10,344 nucleotides of DNA from Ichthyophonus hoferi (lineage: Eukaryota > Opisthokonta > Ichthyosporea > Ichthyophonida > Ichthyophonidae): positions 75,631-85,974 of the forward strand of contig NAOQ01000262.1 in assembly GCA_002751075.1 (NCBI GenBank), in the 5' to 3' direction. The position numbers and the translations under genes were made by a program. Every line of letters begins with the position of its first letter. The stretch's first letter is position 1. This document shows positions 1 to 7,810 of the stretch, piece after piece. Below the pieces are notes generated by a model. It did no database searches. It was not told where the DNA came from and saw nothing but the letters and a program-made list of their open reading frames with translations.

Positions 1-890
1 TCAGCTTTCCCTTTCTACTTTAATCACATTATATAACAGATGCTTCCATTACAGTCTGTAGCATAATAACTTTTAAGCTACGTTTATTGACCTTACCTAA
101 CAACTAAGTACTAGTCCTGACTATGTATCTTCACCTAGGTTACATACTTATGATAGTACCAAGAAAAGAACAATGCTATTAACCTTGAAATTATCTATCC
201 ATCAGTTACATCTATAATGTGAAACTAATTAGTAATCTGTTAAATATGAACAGTAGAGCCATAGGAGTATTCCTAAACCAAAATATGCTTTTTGTATTAA
301 TTAAAGTTTCTAATCTATGGACCATCCTTAATTAGCATAAATTCCAAAAGGAAGTTTTGTGTAATAGTTTAGTTATTAGATGATTAAGTAATCAAAGCTC
401 TCAGGAATGAACCTCTTAATTTGCCTCTTACTACTGAATAAAAAGATTGTAAGAAGACTCATGCCTAACCTATATTGGGAGGTAAATTATTGCACAAATT
501 CAATATTATTAATAATAAGTACTAACTTTCCAGCAGTTTATTGGCTTAGTGATTTTTTATTACATACCCACTTAACCTTAATCTAATAGCAGACACTTGT
601 TGCCTTTTTTCAATTCCAAATTGTTTAAAGACAAAACCAGAGCAATAAAATAGGGTTTTTATTGTATTCTTTCCAGATAATACTTTAAATTTAGCTCTAA
701 TAATGGAAATATAAACATTAAAAAGTGCAGTATAACAAAAAATCAAGGAATGATAGAAAAAAGCAGGGAAGTCATAAAACACTATGAATACCTTATGTCA
801 TTGTAAAAAAACATTTGAGGAATAAGAATGTCTCTGACTATGCAATAAAATCTCTGTGGTGCCATCAACTAAATATTCCTGAGCTCCAAC

Positions 891-919
891 TTAATATGGA
901 GATCCTAATTCCATATTAA
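891..919. repeat. Perfect 10-bp inverted repeat (hairpin)
   Basis: The arms TTAATATGGA (891-900) and TCCATATTAA (910-919) are perfectly complementary around a 9-base spacer. Both arms are AT-rich and no T-run or coding region adjoins them, so there is no reason to call a terminator. It could be chance or a remnant of a small inverted-repeat element. Confidence 0.6.
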
Positions 920-1031
920 TGTATGCTATTTATTAACCTTATACCATTAGAAGAACTTTTGTAATGCAAGGGTGTACTTTAATAGGATATCCCTTGGCAA
1001 CCCTACAACTGAACTAAGATATACTATTTTT

Positions 1032-1050
1032 TCTGTCTCACTCAGACAGA
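1032..1050. repeat. Small perfect 7-bp hairpin
   Basis: TCTGTCT (1032-1038) and AGACAGA (1044-1050) are complementary around a 5-base loop. No function can be assigned and chance is plausible in a 10-kb window. Confidence 0.45.
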
Positions 1051-1360
1051 TTAGGTAATCTATATTTTATAATGGGTTTACTCACATACTTTAGGAGTAA
1101 TTAAGTAGTTATTTGTTAGTTCAAAGTATAATATTATTTGTTGAATGAAATTACTTTTGTCTTATTAAAAGCTTTAACCAGGTGTTTTTGTATAATATCA
1201 GTTTTATCACTAGAGTTTATTAAGATTATAATTTTAGTCTTTTTCTTAACTGAAGGTATGTGAATATTTTTTTAGTATTTTAAATATTAAATTTACCAAG
1301 TTTCATATTCTCTGCTGCTGTAAAAATAGTCTTTAAGCACATTAACTTTTAAGAATATTT

Positions 1361-2600
1361 ATGTCAGTTGGCAGTAATGTAGAATCAACATTCAGCAGTA
1401 AAGATTACAACAGGGTTACTAAGGCCCAGCAACCTAAAAGCGCTTCCATTGATAACCTCAATCCACCTAATGAAGAACCTACTTATAAAACCATGCCAGG
1501 GAAGCAGCACACCAACAGTGTACAAGGACAGGGTCCTATCTAAAGACAACAGTAACAGTTTCCTGGAAGTCAACCAGTTTTTACAACTGAAATGATACAG
1601 CAATTGCTCATATAATTGAGAAGAGGGGTTCCCAAAACAATCTCACCTCTCCCCATTTACAAAGAAAAAACCTTCTCAGAAACTCAACATAGAATCCGTT
1701 GCATTAAGTGGACTGAGTGCATCAAAGACAGATGCAAGTTTCCATATGTCTACAGGCGATAGAAGATGAGCCAACTCTCCAACAGCTGGAAAACCCAACC
1801 AGAAAGTCTCCACAAGAAGTAACAACTAGACACGACTTATATGCATCAGTATCAACAGAACAACATTTGATAACAAGTGAGAGCAAAATCAATTTGCGTT
1901 CTATACATGGTGAAAGATGAAAAACCAATTTGATGGAAAAGATGCAGCTCAGCAAATAACATACATAATGGAATATTTAGAATTTTAATTAGACCAAACC
2001 AAATGAAAATGGAAACAAATATATTGAATGAGTAGTGGCTGCCAGCAAAGTCCCTAGAGGAACAGTAATGGAGCAGCATGACTAAGCTGTAATCACCAAG
2101 ATGATCTTTGACCTGTAGTCAATACAATATAAAGGCCAATTCAGGGCTTTCCGTCAGGTTACCAAAAGTATAGTACACTAAAGGAATTTATTGAGAATAT
2201 GTCTACAAACATCAAGCTGGAATCTACTAGGAAGAATGGGAATCAACAAAATTTGACAGTGGGATACTTACCAACACAGATCTACTAGGGGATTCTAAAA
2301 CAATGAGTTGGCAACATGTGACATATGTCTGGGATTACACATAATTAGTCTGTCCTCTTATACAGAGACTTAACAAGCTTGATACCCATTATCAATCAGG
2401 TTATGACAATAAACGTCCAAGACTCCCAAGAAAGGAGAAAGAACGTCCTGAGGAATAGAAGGCTACCTATCACTCAAGGAGGAAAGAGGCTGGTAACTTT
2501 CAGCATTACAAGAAAGGAAAGAAGCTCTGCAACACATCCTACACAGTATAAGAGAATACGTCATATTTAGCCAAGGATATGTAAATGAGAGGACATAGAG
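1361..2600 (+). pseudogene. gag-like region of element A (decayed)
   Basis: This is the segment between the element's left edge and the protease motif, where copia elements encode Gag (the capsid and nucleocapsid protein that forms the virus-like particle). The first 60 codons (1361-1540) are open, polar and rich in Ser, Asn, Gln and Pro. Its first 53 bases match 6962-7014 at 44 of 53 positions, which marks it as the family's gag start. Further on, stretches near 1717-1920 and 2379-2570 are polar and basic, as expected of Gag. I did not recognise a CCHC zinc knuckle. The assignment rests on position and on the repeated start rather than on a capsid motif, so the exact limits are uncertain. 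The region is broken in many places. Confidence 0.6.
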
Positions 2601-2604
2601 GGAG

Positions 2605-2880
2605 CAGAGTCAAATGAAAGTTTTGTACTATTTACTAGACAGTGGTTTATCAAGGCTCCTCTACTTCAGAAAAGAGAACCTCACCACTTTCACTCTAAGG
2701 AACATCATGTATACATTGGGCAAATTGACAAAAACGTATGGTATTAGGATCTGGTAACATATAACCACCTGCTAGAGTAGGAAAAGCAGTAAGTCCCATT
2801 AGATTGAAGAATGTACTGTTGATACTAAACTTAAAAGTAAGCTTATTCTCTATTCCATATTTGAAAGAAATAGGCATTAC
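2605..2880 (+). pseudogene. copia aspartic protease remnant of element A
   Basis: At 2632-2655 the frame reads L-L-D-S-G-L-S-R. This is the copia protease active-site block, usually W-L-L-D-S-G-A-S-R-H in this superfamily, with the catalytic Asp at 2638-2640. About 60 codons on, at 2804-2850, a stretch reading LKVSLFSI matches the end of the copia protease domain (family form L-x-N-V-L-Y-V-P-x-L-x-x-N-L-L-S-V). In living relatives the enzyme cuts the Gag-Pol polyprotein inside the particle. The region is decayed and non-functional. Domain identity is firm from the active-site block; boundaries are approximate. Confidence 0.8.
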
Positions 2881-3240
2881 AATGGTTTTCAAGGTTGACA
2901 TCATAACAATCTTCAAGAAAGGAGTAATTTTTGATGACTGGAATGGGAAAGAACAACATAATCTACAGGTTAGATACCCTGGTGATCCCACCAGAGGAAG
3001 TAGAGAGCAACAGTAAGAAGAAGAGTCCCACCACGACTGAGGAACCAGAAATTCATTTAGGCATAATGGCTTATTAAATTTTTCATTCCAGGCTCATGCA
3101 CCCCCCCAGTCCAATCAACATGCTTCTTGCATTGGCAATGCCAAACAACACAGTGTTGGACAAGAAAGACTATGAAACCTGCAGTCTGTCCAAAGGCAAG
3201 AGGACTCCATATTCAGAGAACTAACTGAGCAACAAGAATA
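2880..3240 (+). pseudogene. gag-pre-integrase segment of element A
   Basis: This continues from the protease block in the open frame 2804-3016. A patch reading ITMVFKVDIITIFKKGVIF (19 residues) has the pattern of the copia gag-pre-integrase domain, in which a hydrophobic strand precedes the His/Cys zinc-binding N-terminus of integrase. From about 3080 to 3240 the His- and Cys-rich zinc-binding part is expected. Some His and Cys codons occur there, but I cannot point to a clean HHCC set. The region is decayed. The call rests on order and on the conserved hydrophobic pattern. Confidence 0.6.
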
Positions 3241-3920
3241 TTACAGAGAGTATACTTAGACTTGGATAAGCCTTTGAGTATGTCCTAATCTGGTTTCCAG
3301 TATGTGGTAACGTTTCCAGATGAGTACTTACACTATATATATATCAAAGTTTATTTACTCAGGAAAAAATCAGACACGTATGAGGCATTCATGAGATACT
3401 ACACTTATGCTACTGCCATGCACAACGGTCTATGGTCACTCTGGTAAATGACAATTGAACTGAGAACCTAAACTCAAGCCTTTCATCCTACTTGGAGAAG
3501 TTTGGTATCTGCCGTCAGACCACTGTACCTCATCATCTTGAGCAGAATGGGTTCAGTGAAAAAATGGATCAGACATTTTTCAGAATGATAAGAAGTGTTA
3601 GAATAGAGAGTGGGCTTTCTCAATATCTTTAGGATGAAATCATGAAGTTGGCAGCTTTCATCTTGAGTGTGCTACCAACCAAGTGTCTACCAAAATCAAC
3701 ACTACCATGGGACTTATGGCAACAATTGACAACACCTTTTAGCTGACTCAGAGCTTATGGATGCAGATGTTACTATAAAATTAAGATTTCCAACAAGATG
3801 ACACCATAAGTATGGGTAACAGTGATGCTGGGATATCAAGAGACCCATAAAACATACGGGTTGTTGGATACCAGCAGTAGAAAGATAATAATCAATAGAA
3901 ACGTCAAATATTTAGAGACA
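3240..3920 (+). pseudogene. copia integrase core and C-terminus remnant of element A
   Basis: Near 3270-3330 the sequence retains the look of the start of the integrase catalytic core. At 3531-3647 it reads HHLEQNGFSEKM followed by a helix-like tail. This is the copia form of the block around the catalytic Glu (family form Y-T-P-Q-Q-N-G-V-A-E-R, then R-S-M-L). At 3822-3915 a stretch opening MLGYQETHKTYGLLDTSSRK matches the integrase C-terminal block (family form G-Y-x-x-x-x-K-A-Y-R-x-x-D-x-x-T-x-K-I-x-x-S-R-D-V). In active elements the enzyme inserts the cDNA into the host genome. This copy is broken. Position between protease and RT confirms copia. Confidence 0.82.
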
Positions 3921-4003
3921 GGTTTTCCTTACACTGAAAAACAGGTAAAGCTTCTGCCAGACCATAAGAATAAGTTCTCCCAAGAAGAGGCAAAGCTACC
4001 AGT

Positions 4004-4219
4004 ATGACTGGAAAGGACCCATTAACCAGACAACATGATTCTTCTTCAATGAAGGGGTCTCAGAAAAATATGTCAACTCTGGAGGGATTGAGTGAGGAAA
4101 ATAAGGATAGGGAAATTGAAGAATTAAGGAAAGATAACCATGAGGAGGTAGAGGACAATTGTAGAATAGAGAACAAGAAGGGGAAAAGAAAGACAGACGA
4201 AATAGGCACACCTGCATGA
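4004..4219 (+). pseudogene. Charged integrase-RT linker of element A
   Basis: A 71-codon open frame lies between the integrase C-terminus and the RT opener. It is very hydrophilic, with Glu/Asp-, Lys- and Asn-rich tracts throughout. At residues 58-63 (4175-4192) it carries the basic cluster KKGKRK. Copia linkers are usually poorly conserved and charged, and in yeast Ty1 the integrase tail carries a basic nuclear localisation signal. A similar role here is an inference from composition and position only. No catalytic motif is present or expected. The minus-strand frame over the same bases is a shadow. Confidence 0.6.
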
Positions 4220-4392
4220 AAAAGCAACTATGCTCCCTTCACTATAAAGTCAAGTCCGAGATACCACCCAGACCCTATCTCAGCAGACGCAGTATTATCA
4301 GGTATATAAGCCAATCCATATGGTTAAGCTGTACCTAAGTTATTCCAATGCAGTCCATAAACTCCCTTCGATGGCCTCAATGGAAAGTTGTT

Positions 4393-5570
4393 ATGCAACA
4401 GGAAATAAAAATTCTGTCAGCCAATTCCACATGGAGAATTATGGATAAACCAGAAAGAGAACACATCGTTAAAACTGTTGTGGGTTTTTATTATCAAGAG
4501 GAATAGTCAAAAAAAATACCACTAAATACAAGGCATGACTTATAGTTATGGGAAACTGACAGTGGGAAAACATAAACTATTTTGACATAGAGTCCTCAGT
4601 TTTCTCCTTGACAAATATAGGACTCCTACTAGCCCTAGCAACATCAAGGGAATTGGAGGTAGTACAACTGAATATAGTGGAAGCCTATCTAAATGGTAAA
4701 TTAGAGAAAAATATTTAAATTGCATCATAATGAAAGTTTTGATGACTCAAACTTCCCACACACAGTGTGCAAGCTTCAAAGACTGTTATATGGACTAAAA
4801 TAATTTTCATAAACCTGGTAGCATACCTTAACTGCATTACTTGCTACAGAGCACCTTTTCCCAACCAGCTCTAACCCACGCCTATTTGTCTTTCATGACA
4901 CACTCTATTTCCTGGCTATATGTATTTCTGTGGATAAGATATTAATCATTTCTGATAAAAATGCTGCTATATACAGGTTAATGACAGCATGAAGAAACAA
5001 TCTGAAACCAAGGAGATGGTATTCCACCTAAAGCCTGGAAGCAGACAAATATTTAAATTCAAAATCTTGTAGGGTAGCTTGTATTAAAATTATTAAAACT
5101 TAGATGATCATATTACATGTACAGTACAGAGTAAAAGAGTAAACACCTATGAGAGTTAAAAAGAACCAATCCCTGGAGACTAATTTAAATAGGATAAATT
5201 TGCATTACATAACAGTTGACTCAAATTGACAGTTACGATGTTGTATGAGGAAAGATAAAAAATAGAGAGTAACCCAGCTGAGTACTTGGAATATCAATTT
5301 TGGAAGGATAGTCAGGAGTGCATACACTTCATCTAGAAGGAATACCACAAGGAGATGTTGAGGTCTTATGACATGGTGTTAAGTGAACCATGTTCCCAAT
5401 CCTTTTAAATCACATGTCAGACCTAGGCAAGGACACAGAGTCAACCTCAAGGTGTGACATCAGAGAATACCAGAAAGCAATAGGTTGCCTTTTATGGATA
5501 TTTCAATGAGCTAGGCCCGACATAGCCTTTGCAGTCAGCTATCTAGAACGTTTTGTATCTATCTAATCTA
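4393..5570 (+). pseudogene. copia reverse transcriptase remnant of element A
   Basis: RT copies the element's RNA into cDNA within the particle. Landmarks in order are: the opener MQQEIKILSANSTW at 4393-4434 (family form A-M-x-x-E-x-x-x-L-x-x-N-x-T-W); LATSRELEVVQLNIVEAYLN within 4629-4714, the block holding the first catalytic Asp in relatives (family form D-V-x-x-A-F-L-N-G); HTVCKLQRLLYGLK at 4759-4800 (family form V-C-K-L-x-K-x-L-Y-G-L-K-Q); and the counterpart of the Y-V-D-D box near 4915-4945, followed by ILIISDK. Near 5480-5570 ARPDIAFAVSYLERF marks the RT-RNase H connection (family form T-R-P-D-I-x-Y-A-V). These blocks are well separated and recognisable, but the region is broken in many places. 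The family identity is firm. Confidence 0.9.
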
Positions 5571-5579
5571 TCTCAATCC

Positions 5580-6100
5580 CACTGGAAAATAGTGTTTCAT
5601 TTGATGGTACATCTCAACATATTCCAGGACATAGGAGTGGTATGCCACACATATTATCCTTAAGACTAAAGGAATATCTGGATGTAGACTTTTCAACAGA
5701 TAGGACTGCCAGCAAATCAACAATAAAACATATACTGTTTCTAAACAGCACACCAATGTCAGGGTTCAGCAAGAAAGAATCAGTAGCGGCATTTTCAAGC
5801 ACAGAGGCTATGTATAGCACAATCAGTGTAGCTGTCCATGAGATTATATGGACTTCTAGTATATTAGAAAGTGTTGGTATTGAGACAGGTCCAACATCCA
5901 TCTATGAAGACAATCAATCAATAATACAGATCTCAGAAAACAATAAGGTCATCAAGAACACAGAACACATCCATGTTAATTACCACTAAAACAAGGAGGA
6001 GGCTATTAGGAATGGGGACATAGAAATAAAACTGGTCTCAACTCATGGCCAAAAAGAAGATATCTTCACCAAGACTTTAGCCTCTATTTAGTTCATGAAT
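5580..6100 (+). pseudogene. copia RNase H remnant of element A
   Basis: Best preserved part of element A. An open frame of 115 codons (5642-5989) contains LDVDFSTDRTASKSTI (family form D-x-D-W-A-x-D-x-x-D-R-R-S-T-S-G), then SKKESVAAFSSTEAMY (family form S-K-K-Q-x-x-V-A-L-S-S-T-E-A-E-Y), then IYEDNQSIIQISEN (family form D-N-Q-S-A-I), ending HIHVNYH (family form K-H-I-D-I-x-Y-H). Just downstream, NGDIEIKLVST and DIFTKTL (about 6010-6080) give the usual C-terminus of copia Pol. In active elements RNase H removes the RNA strand and generates the polypurine primer. The minus-strand frame 5614-5901 is a shadow. The parent element is broken. Confidence 0.93.
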
Positions 6101-6134
6101 GCCTGCCATATACGAACCCTAGATGAGTAAGTAA

Positions 6135-6167
6135 CATCCCCACAGGCATATGGGGATGCAGGGGCAG
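6135..6167 (+). other. Polypurine tract region with hairpin before the LTR
   Basis: A G-rich purine stretch (6152-6167, two GGGG runs) lies between the end of pol and the LTR start. This is the expected site of the plus-strand polypurine primer. CATCCCCA (6135-6142) and TGGGGATG (6151-6158) form a perfect 8-bp stem with an 8-base loop, so the left part of the tract can fold back. The second GGGG run borders the LTR directly, with only a few bases between. Confidence 0.7.
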
Positions 6168-6171
6168 AGTT

Positions 6172-6211
6172 GAAGTATTTCAGCCCCTACACGTGTTTGG
6201 TGGAATACTTC
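6172..6211 (+). repeat. Stem-loop at the LTR left end
   Basis: GAAGTATT (6172-6179) pairs perfectly with AATACTTC (6204-6211) around a 24-base loop. The loop contains the 8-base palindrome ACACGTGT (6189-6196), which includes CACGTG, a core bound by many bHLH factors. A role in transcription or in integrase recognition of the LTR end is conceivable but is inference only. Confidence 0.6.
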
Positions 6212-6348
6212 TTCATGATGTCTAGTACTAAAATACCTATTGTTTAAATCGCACTAAACCTCTAAATGACCTGTAGCATTTAGAATGAAGTTTAAATTGA
6301 GAAATAAGAGTTAGATATTAATTAGTGATAAACAATTAAGTACATGAG

Positions 6349-6384
6349 GTCATTAATTATAGTTTAATGTCACTAATTATAGTT
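6349..6384 (+). repeat. Short tandem direct repeat in LTR U3
   Basis: GTCATTAATTATAGTT (6349-6364) and GTCACTAATTATAGTT (6369-6384) differ at one base and are spaced 20 bases apart, upstream of the TATA box. Repeats in U3 are commonly enhancer-like or arise by slippage; which applies here is unknown. Confidence 0.65.
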
Positions 6385-6433
6385 AGTTAAGACTAGATGT
6401 TTAATGTAATCTAGAACATGGGTTTATTGTGGT

Positions 6434-6440
6434 TATAAAT
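6434..6440 (+). promoter_or_regulatory. Putative LTR TATA box
   Basis: TATAAAT lies about 266 bases into the LTR and about 269 bases before AATAAA. This fits a Pol II promoter at the U3/R boundary. It is the only strong TATA-type match in the middle of the LTR. Activity is not implied. Confidence 0.5.
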
Positions 6441-6702
6441 ACTGTTGGCCATTGGCATTTAATCAGACAGAGATTGATGATACATACATGACACATAACA
6501 TCCAGAATGATCCTTAATAATCATTGTACAATATGTTGCTGACAACATCTTAGATAACAGTTAGGTTGAGTTTCTCTTTGATAATACATTCATCTCAAAT
6601 GCTTATCACATAGTCAACTGGTATTGACCTGACCCTATGAATATATAACCAGCAATCGCAAACTTAGACTGAATCCTGATTTCAAATTTCATGGTGCAGA
6701 AC

Positions 6703-6708
6703 AATAAA
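6703..6708 (+). terminator. Putative LTR polyadenylation signal
   Basis: The hexamer AATAAA lies about 70 bases before the right end of the LTR, downstream of the TATA box, where the R/U5 poly(A) signal is expected. In AT-rich DNA the hexamer alone is weak evidence; its position is what supports it. Confidence 0.45.
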
Positions 6709-6776
6709 GCAACATACATAATATATATTTATTTTAAAAAGTAGTAATATCAGTTAAGAGAAGAGATATTTCAACT

Positions 6777-7014
6777 ACTACTGCCCCATGAGTCAAACAT
6801 AAGACTGTCACAGCAACTATAACTAAATTAGGATCTGTAGAAGAAAAAAAACAGGTAAGTTCTCATCTGATAATAGTGAGAAAGAAACATCAATAAATCT
6901 ACTTGAGGACTTTGCCATTACCACAAGTTCAGAGTCAAGTGAAGGAGAAGAGGAATGCCATATGTCAATTGACAGTGACATAGATGCAACATTCAGCAGT
7001 GAAAATTACAACAG
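6777..7014 (+). mobile_element. Leader and gag start of a second A-family copy (fossil)
   Basis: This follows the LTR directly, where a 5' leader would lie. From 6827 an open frame runs through basic residues (RRKKTGK) into a Ser/Glu-rich acidic stretch (near 6920-6960) and ends in DATFSSENYN. The last 53 bases (6962-7014) match the gag start of element A (1361-1413) at 44 positions, which identifies the family. Homology stops at 7014, where another copia family begins. A tRNA primer-binding site should start within a few bases of 6777. I see no clear match, only a weak CATGAG resemblance (6787-6792) to the anticodon-arm primer used by some copia elements. The AUG that starts Gag is not certain. 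Confidence 0.7.
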
Positions 7015-7810
7015 TTTGTTTGTAAACTACAGAGCGCTCTGCATGATTTAAAGCAAGCTGCTCTAACCTGGTATCTGGAACTCACCAATTACTTGATTAA
7101 AGGATTTACTTGTGCTAATATTGATCCATGTCTATTTACAAAGGGCACCAGTGTGGACAGCTTTATTGCTCTGAACATTTGGGTTGATGACATACTTATT
7201 ACCACAACAAATCAAGCTCTAATTGATGAATTTTATCTGGACCTTAACAACCATTATAAATCCAATTATTTGGGTCTGCCAATGTTATTTTCTAGTATGA
7301 AATTTCAATAAACATTAATTAGCATCCATACTGATCAATCACATTATATGACTCAAGTCACCAATCAGTACAATAACATCATTTCACATATAAACAAGGC
7401 TATAGCTGTTTTATGCAACTTTGGGCAACTTACAGACATTATGAGCAATGCTTTTGCACCATCCAATGATGTAACCAAGTGTCTATCAATAACTAATGCT
7501 TTATTATGGATTTCATGCTGCTGTACATGTCTCTATATTTCATATACTGTTAATTAATTAGCTCAGGCATCCAAACAGCCAACAATACATCACATAAAAA
7601 TTGCTATGAATACCCTGTCATATCTTTTCCATTATTTAATTGTCAGTTTACATTATGATGCTGGCATATGAAGTTGACATTACACTAGCAATACTATTAC
7701 TCATACTGTCAGTAGTGGATTCAACACTTCAGACATTTTTACAAAGGCGTTCTCATCAGCAGATTTCAAAAGTGATATTATCACTTTTTCTCCATGTCTC
7801 TTGACTCACA
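7015..7810 (+). mobile_element. Ty1/copia fragment B (RT to RNase H, fossil)
   Basis: Fragment of a different copia family from A, on the + strand. It begins abruptly inside RT at CKLQSALHDLKQAALTWYLE (family form C-K-L-x-K-x-L-Y-G-L-K-Q-A-P-R-x-W-Y). It continues to IDPCLFTKG and WVDDILI (about 7195), which carries the paired catalytic Asp of the Y-V-D-D box. 7348-7557 covers the RT-RNase H connection (ALLWIS, then ISYTVN). The RNase H C-terminus SGFNTSDIFTKAF lies at about 7714-7755 (family form A-D-I-F-T-K-A-L). The RT frame is open from the junction to 7311, longer than in most of the window. The fragment is broken, with a few breaks, and parts of the pol 3' end are absent. It shares about 80% identity by eye with element C in inverted orientation. 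No LTR is recognised. Confidence 0.85.

Larger units (their letters stand above)
1..1355. other. AT-rich flank with no recognisable gene
   Basis: I see no gene, RNA gene or retroelement motif in this stretch. The longest open frame (minus strand, 546-782, 78 codons) is rich in Phe, Ile and Lys, matches no family I recognise and looks like chance in AT-rich DNA. No homology to the LTR at 6168-6776 or to the leader at 6777-6961 is visible, although a 5' LTR of element A would be expected just before 1356. Two short perfect hairpins (891-919 and 1032-1050) are the only structures noted. It may be unrelated host or repeat DNA, or copia sequence decayed past recognition. Confidence 0.6.
1356..6776 (+). 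mobile_element. Ty1/copia LTR retrotransposon A (fossil, 3' LTR only)
   Basis: Decayed copia-superfamily element on the + strand. Its parts run in the copia order: gag-like start (1361), protease with an LLDSG motif (2632-2655), gag-pre-integrase segment (about 2880-3240), integrase (about 3240-3920), a charged linker (4004-4219), RT (from 4393), RNase H (to about 6090), polypurine tract, and an LTR of about 609 bases (6168-6776). Integrase upstream of RT separates copia from gypsy elements. The element is broken, with many breaks (tens) spread through gag and pol, so it is old. It cannot be dated by LTR comparison because no 5' LTR is visible in the window. The left edge is placed at about 1356 because homology to the second gag start (6962-7014) begins at 1361 and nothing upstream looks element-derived. 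I am confident of the superfamily; the lineage within copia is not determined. Confidence 0.9.
6168..6776 (+). repeat. copia LTR (3' LTR of A, also 5' of a second segment)
   Basis: Boundaries come from matching ends: AGTTGAAGTAT at 6168-6178 and ATATTTCAACT at 6766-6776 are inverted repeats with 10 of 11 bases complementary. This resembles the TGTTGAA...TTCAACA ends typical of copia LTRs. The left end directly follows the polypurine tract, as it should for a 3' LTR. Inside are a TATA box (6434-6440) and an AATAAA signal (6703-6708), giving a plausible U3-R-U5 order. Length is about 609 bases, within the usual copia range. Since the sequence just to its right is the leader and gag start of the same family, the LTR sits between two A-family segments. 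No second LTR copy is visible in the window for comparison. Confidence 0.82.

Noticed and set aside
546-782. 78-codon minus-strand open frame in the left flank
   Set aside because: It has no recognisable motif, its composition follows the AT-rich DNA, and no promoter or splice context supports it. Treated as chance.
1385-2079. Minus-strand frames over the gag region
   Set aside because: These are short, mutually overlapping frames with no motif. The gag start repeated at 6962-7014 fixes the sense as plus.
2695-2991. 98-codon minus-strand open frame
   Set aside because: It overlaps the protease and gag-pre-integrase region of element A on the opposite strand. Plus-strand motifs explain the segment.
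3334-3344. Short TA run (microsatellite)
   Set aside because: About five TA units only, which is unremarkable in AT-rich DNA.
3996-4217. 73-codon minus-strand open frame rich in Pro, Phe and Tyr
   Set aside because: It is the reverse complement of the charged linker (4004-4219). The Lys/Glu-rich sense strand yields Phe/Leu/Pro-rich antisense.
5557-5578. TATC-like short repeat
   Set aside because: Only a few imperfect units inside the RT/RNase H connection of element A; not a real satellite.
5614-5901. 95-codon minus-strand open frame
   Set aside because: It lies opposite the well-supported RNase H frame (5642-5989) and has no family likeness, so it is a shadow.
6777-6800. Possible tRNA primer-binding site
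   Set aside because: Only a weak CATGAG resemblance to the initiator tRNA anticodon arm; too short to annotate.
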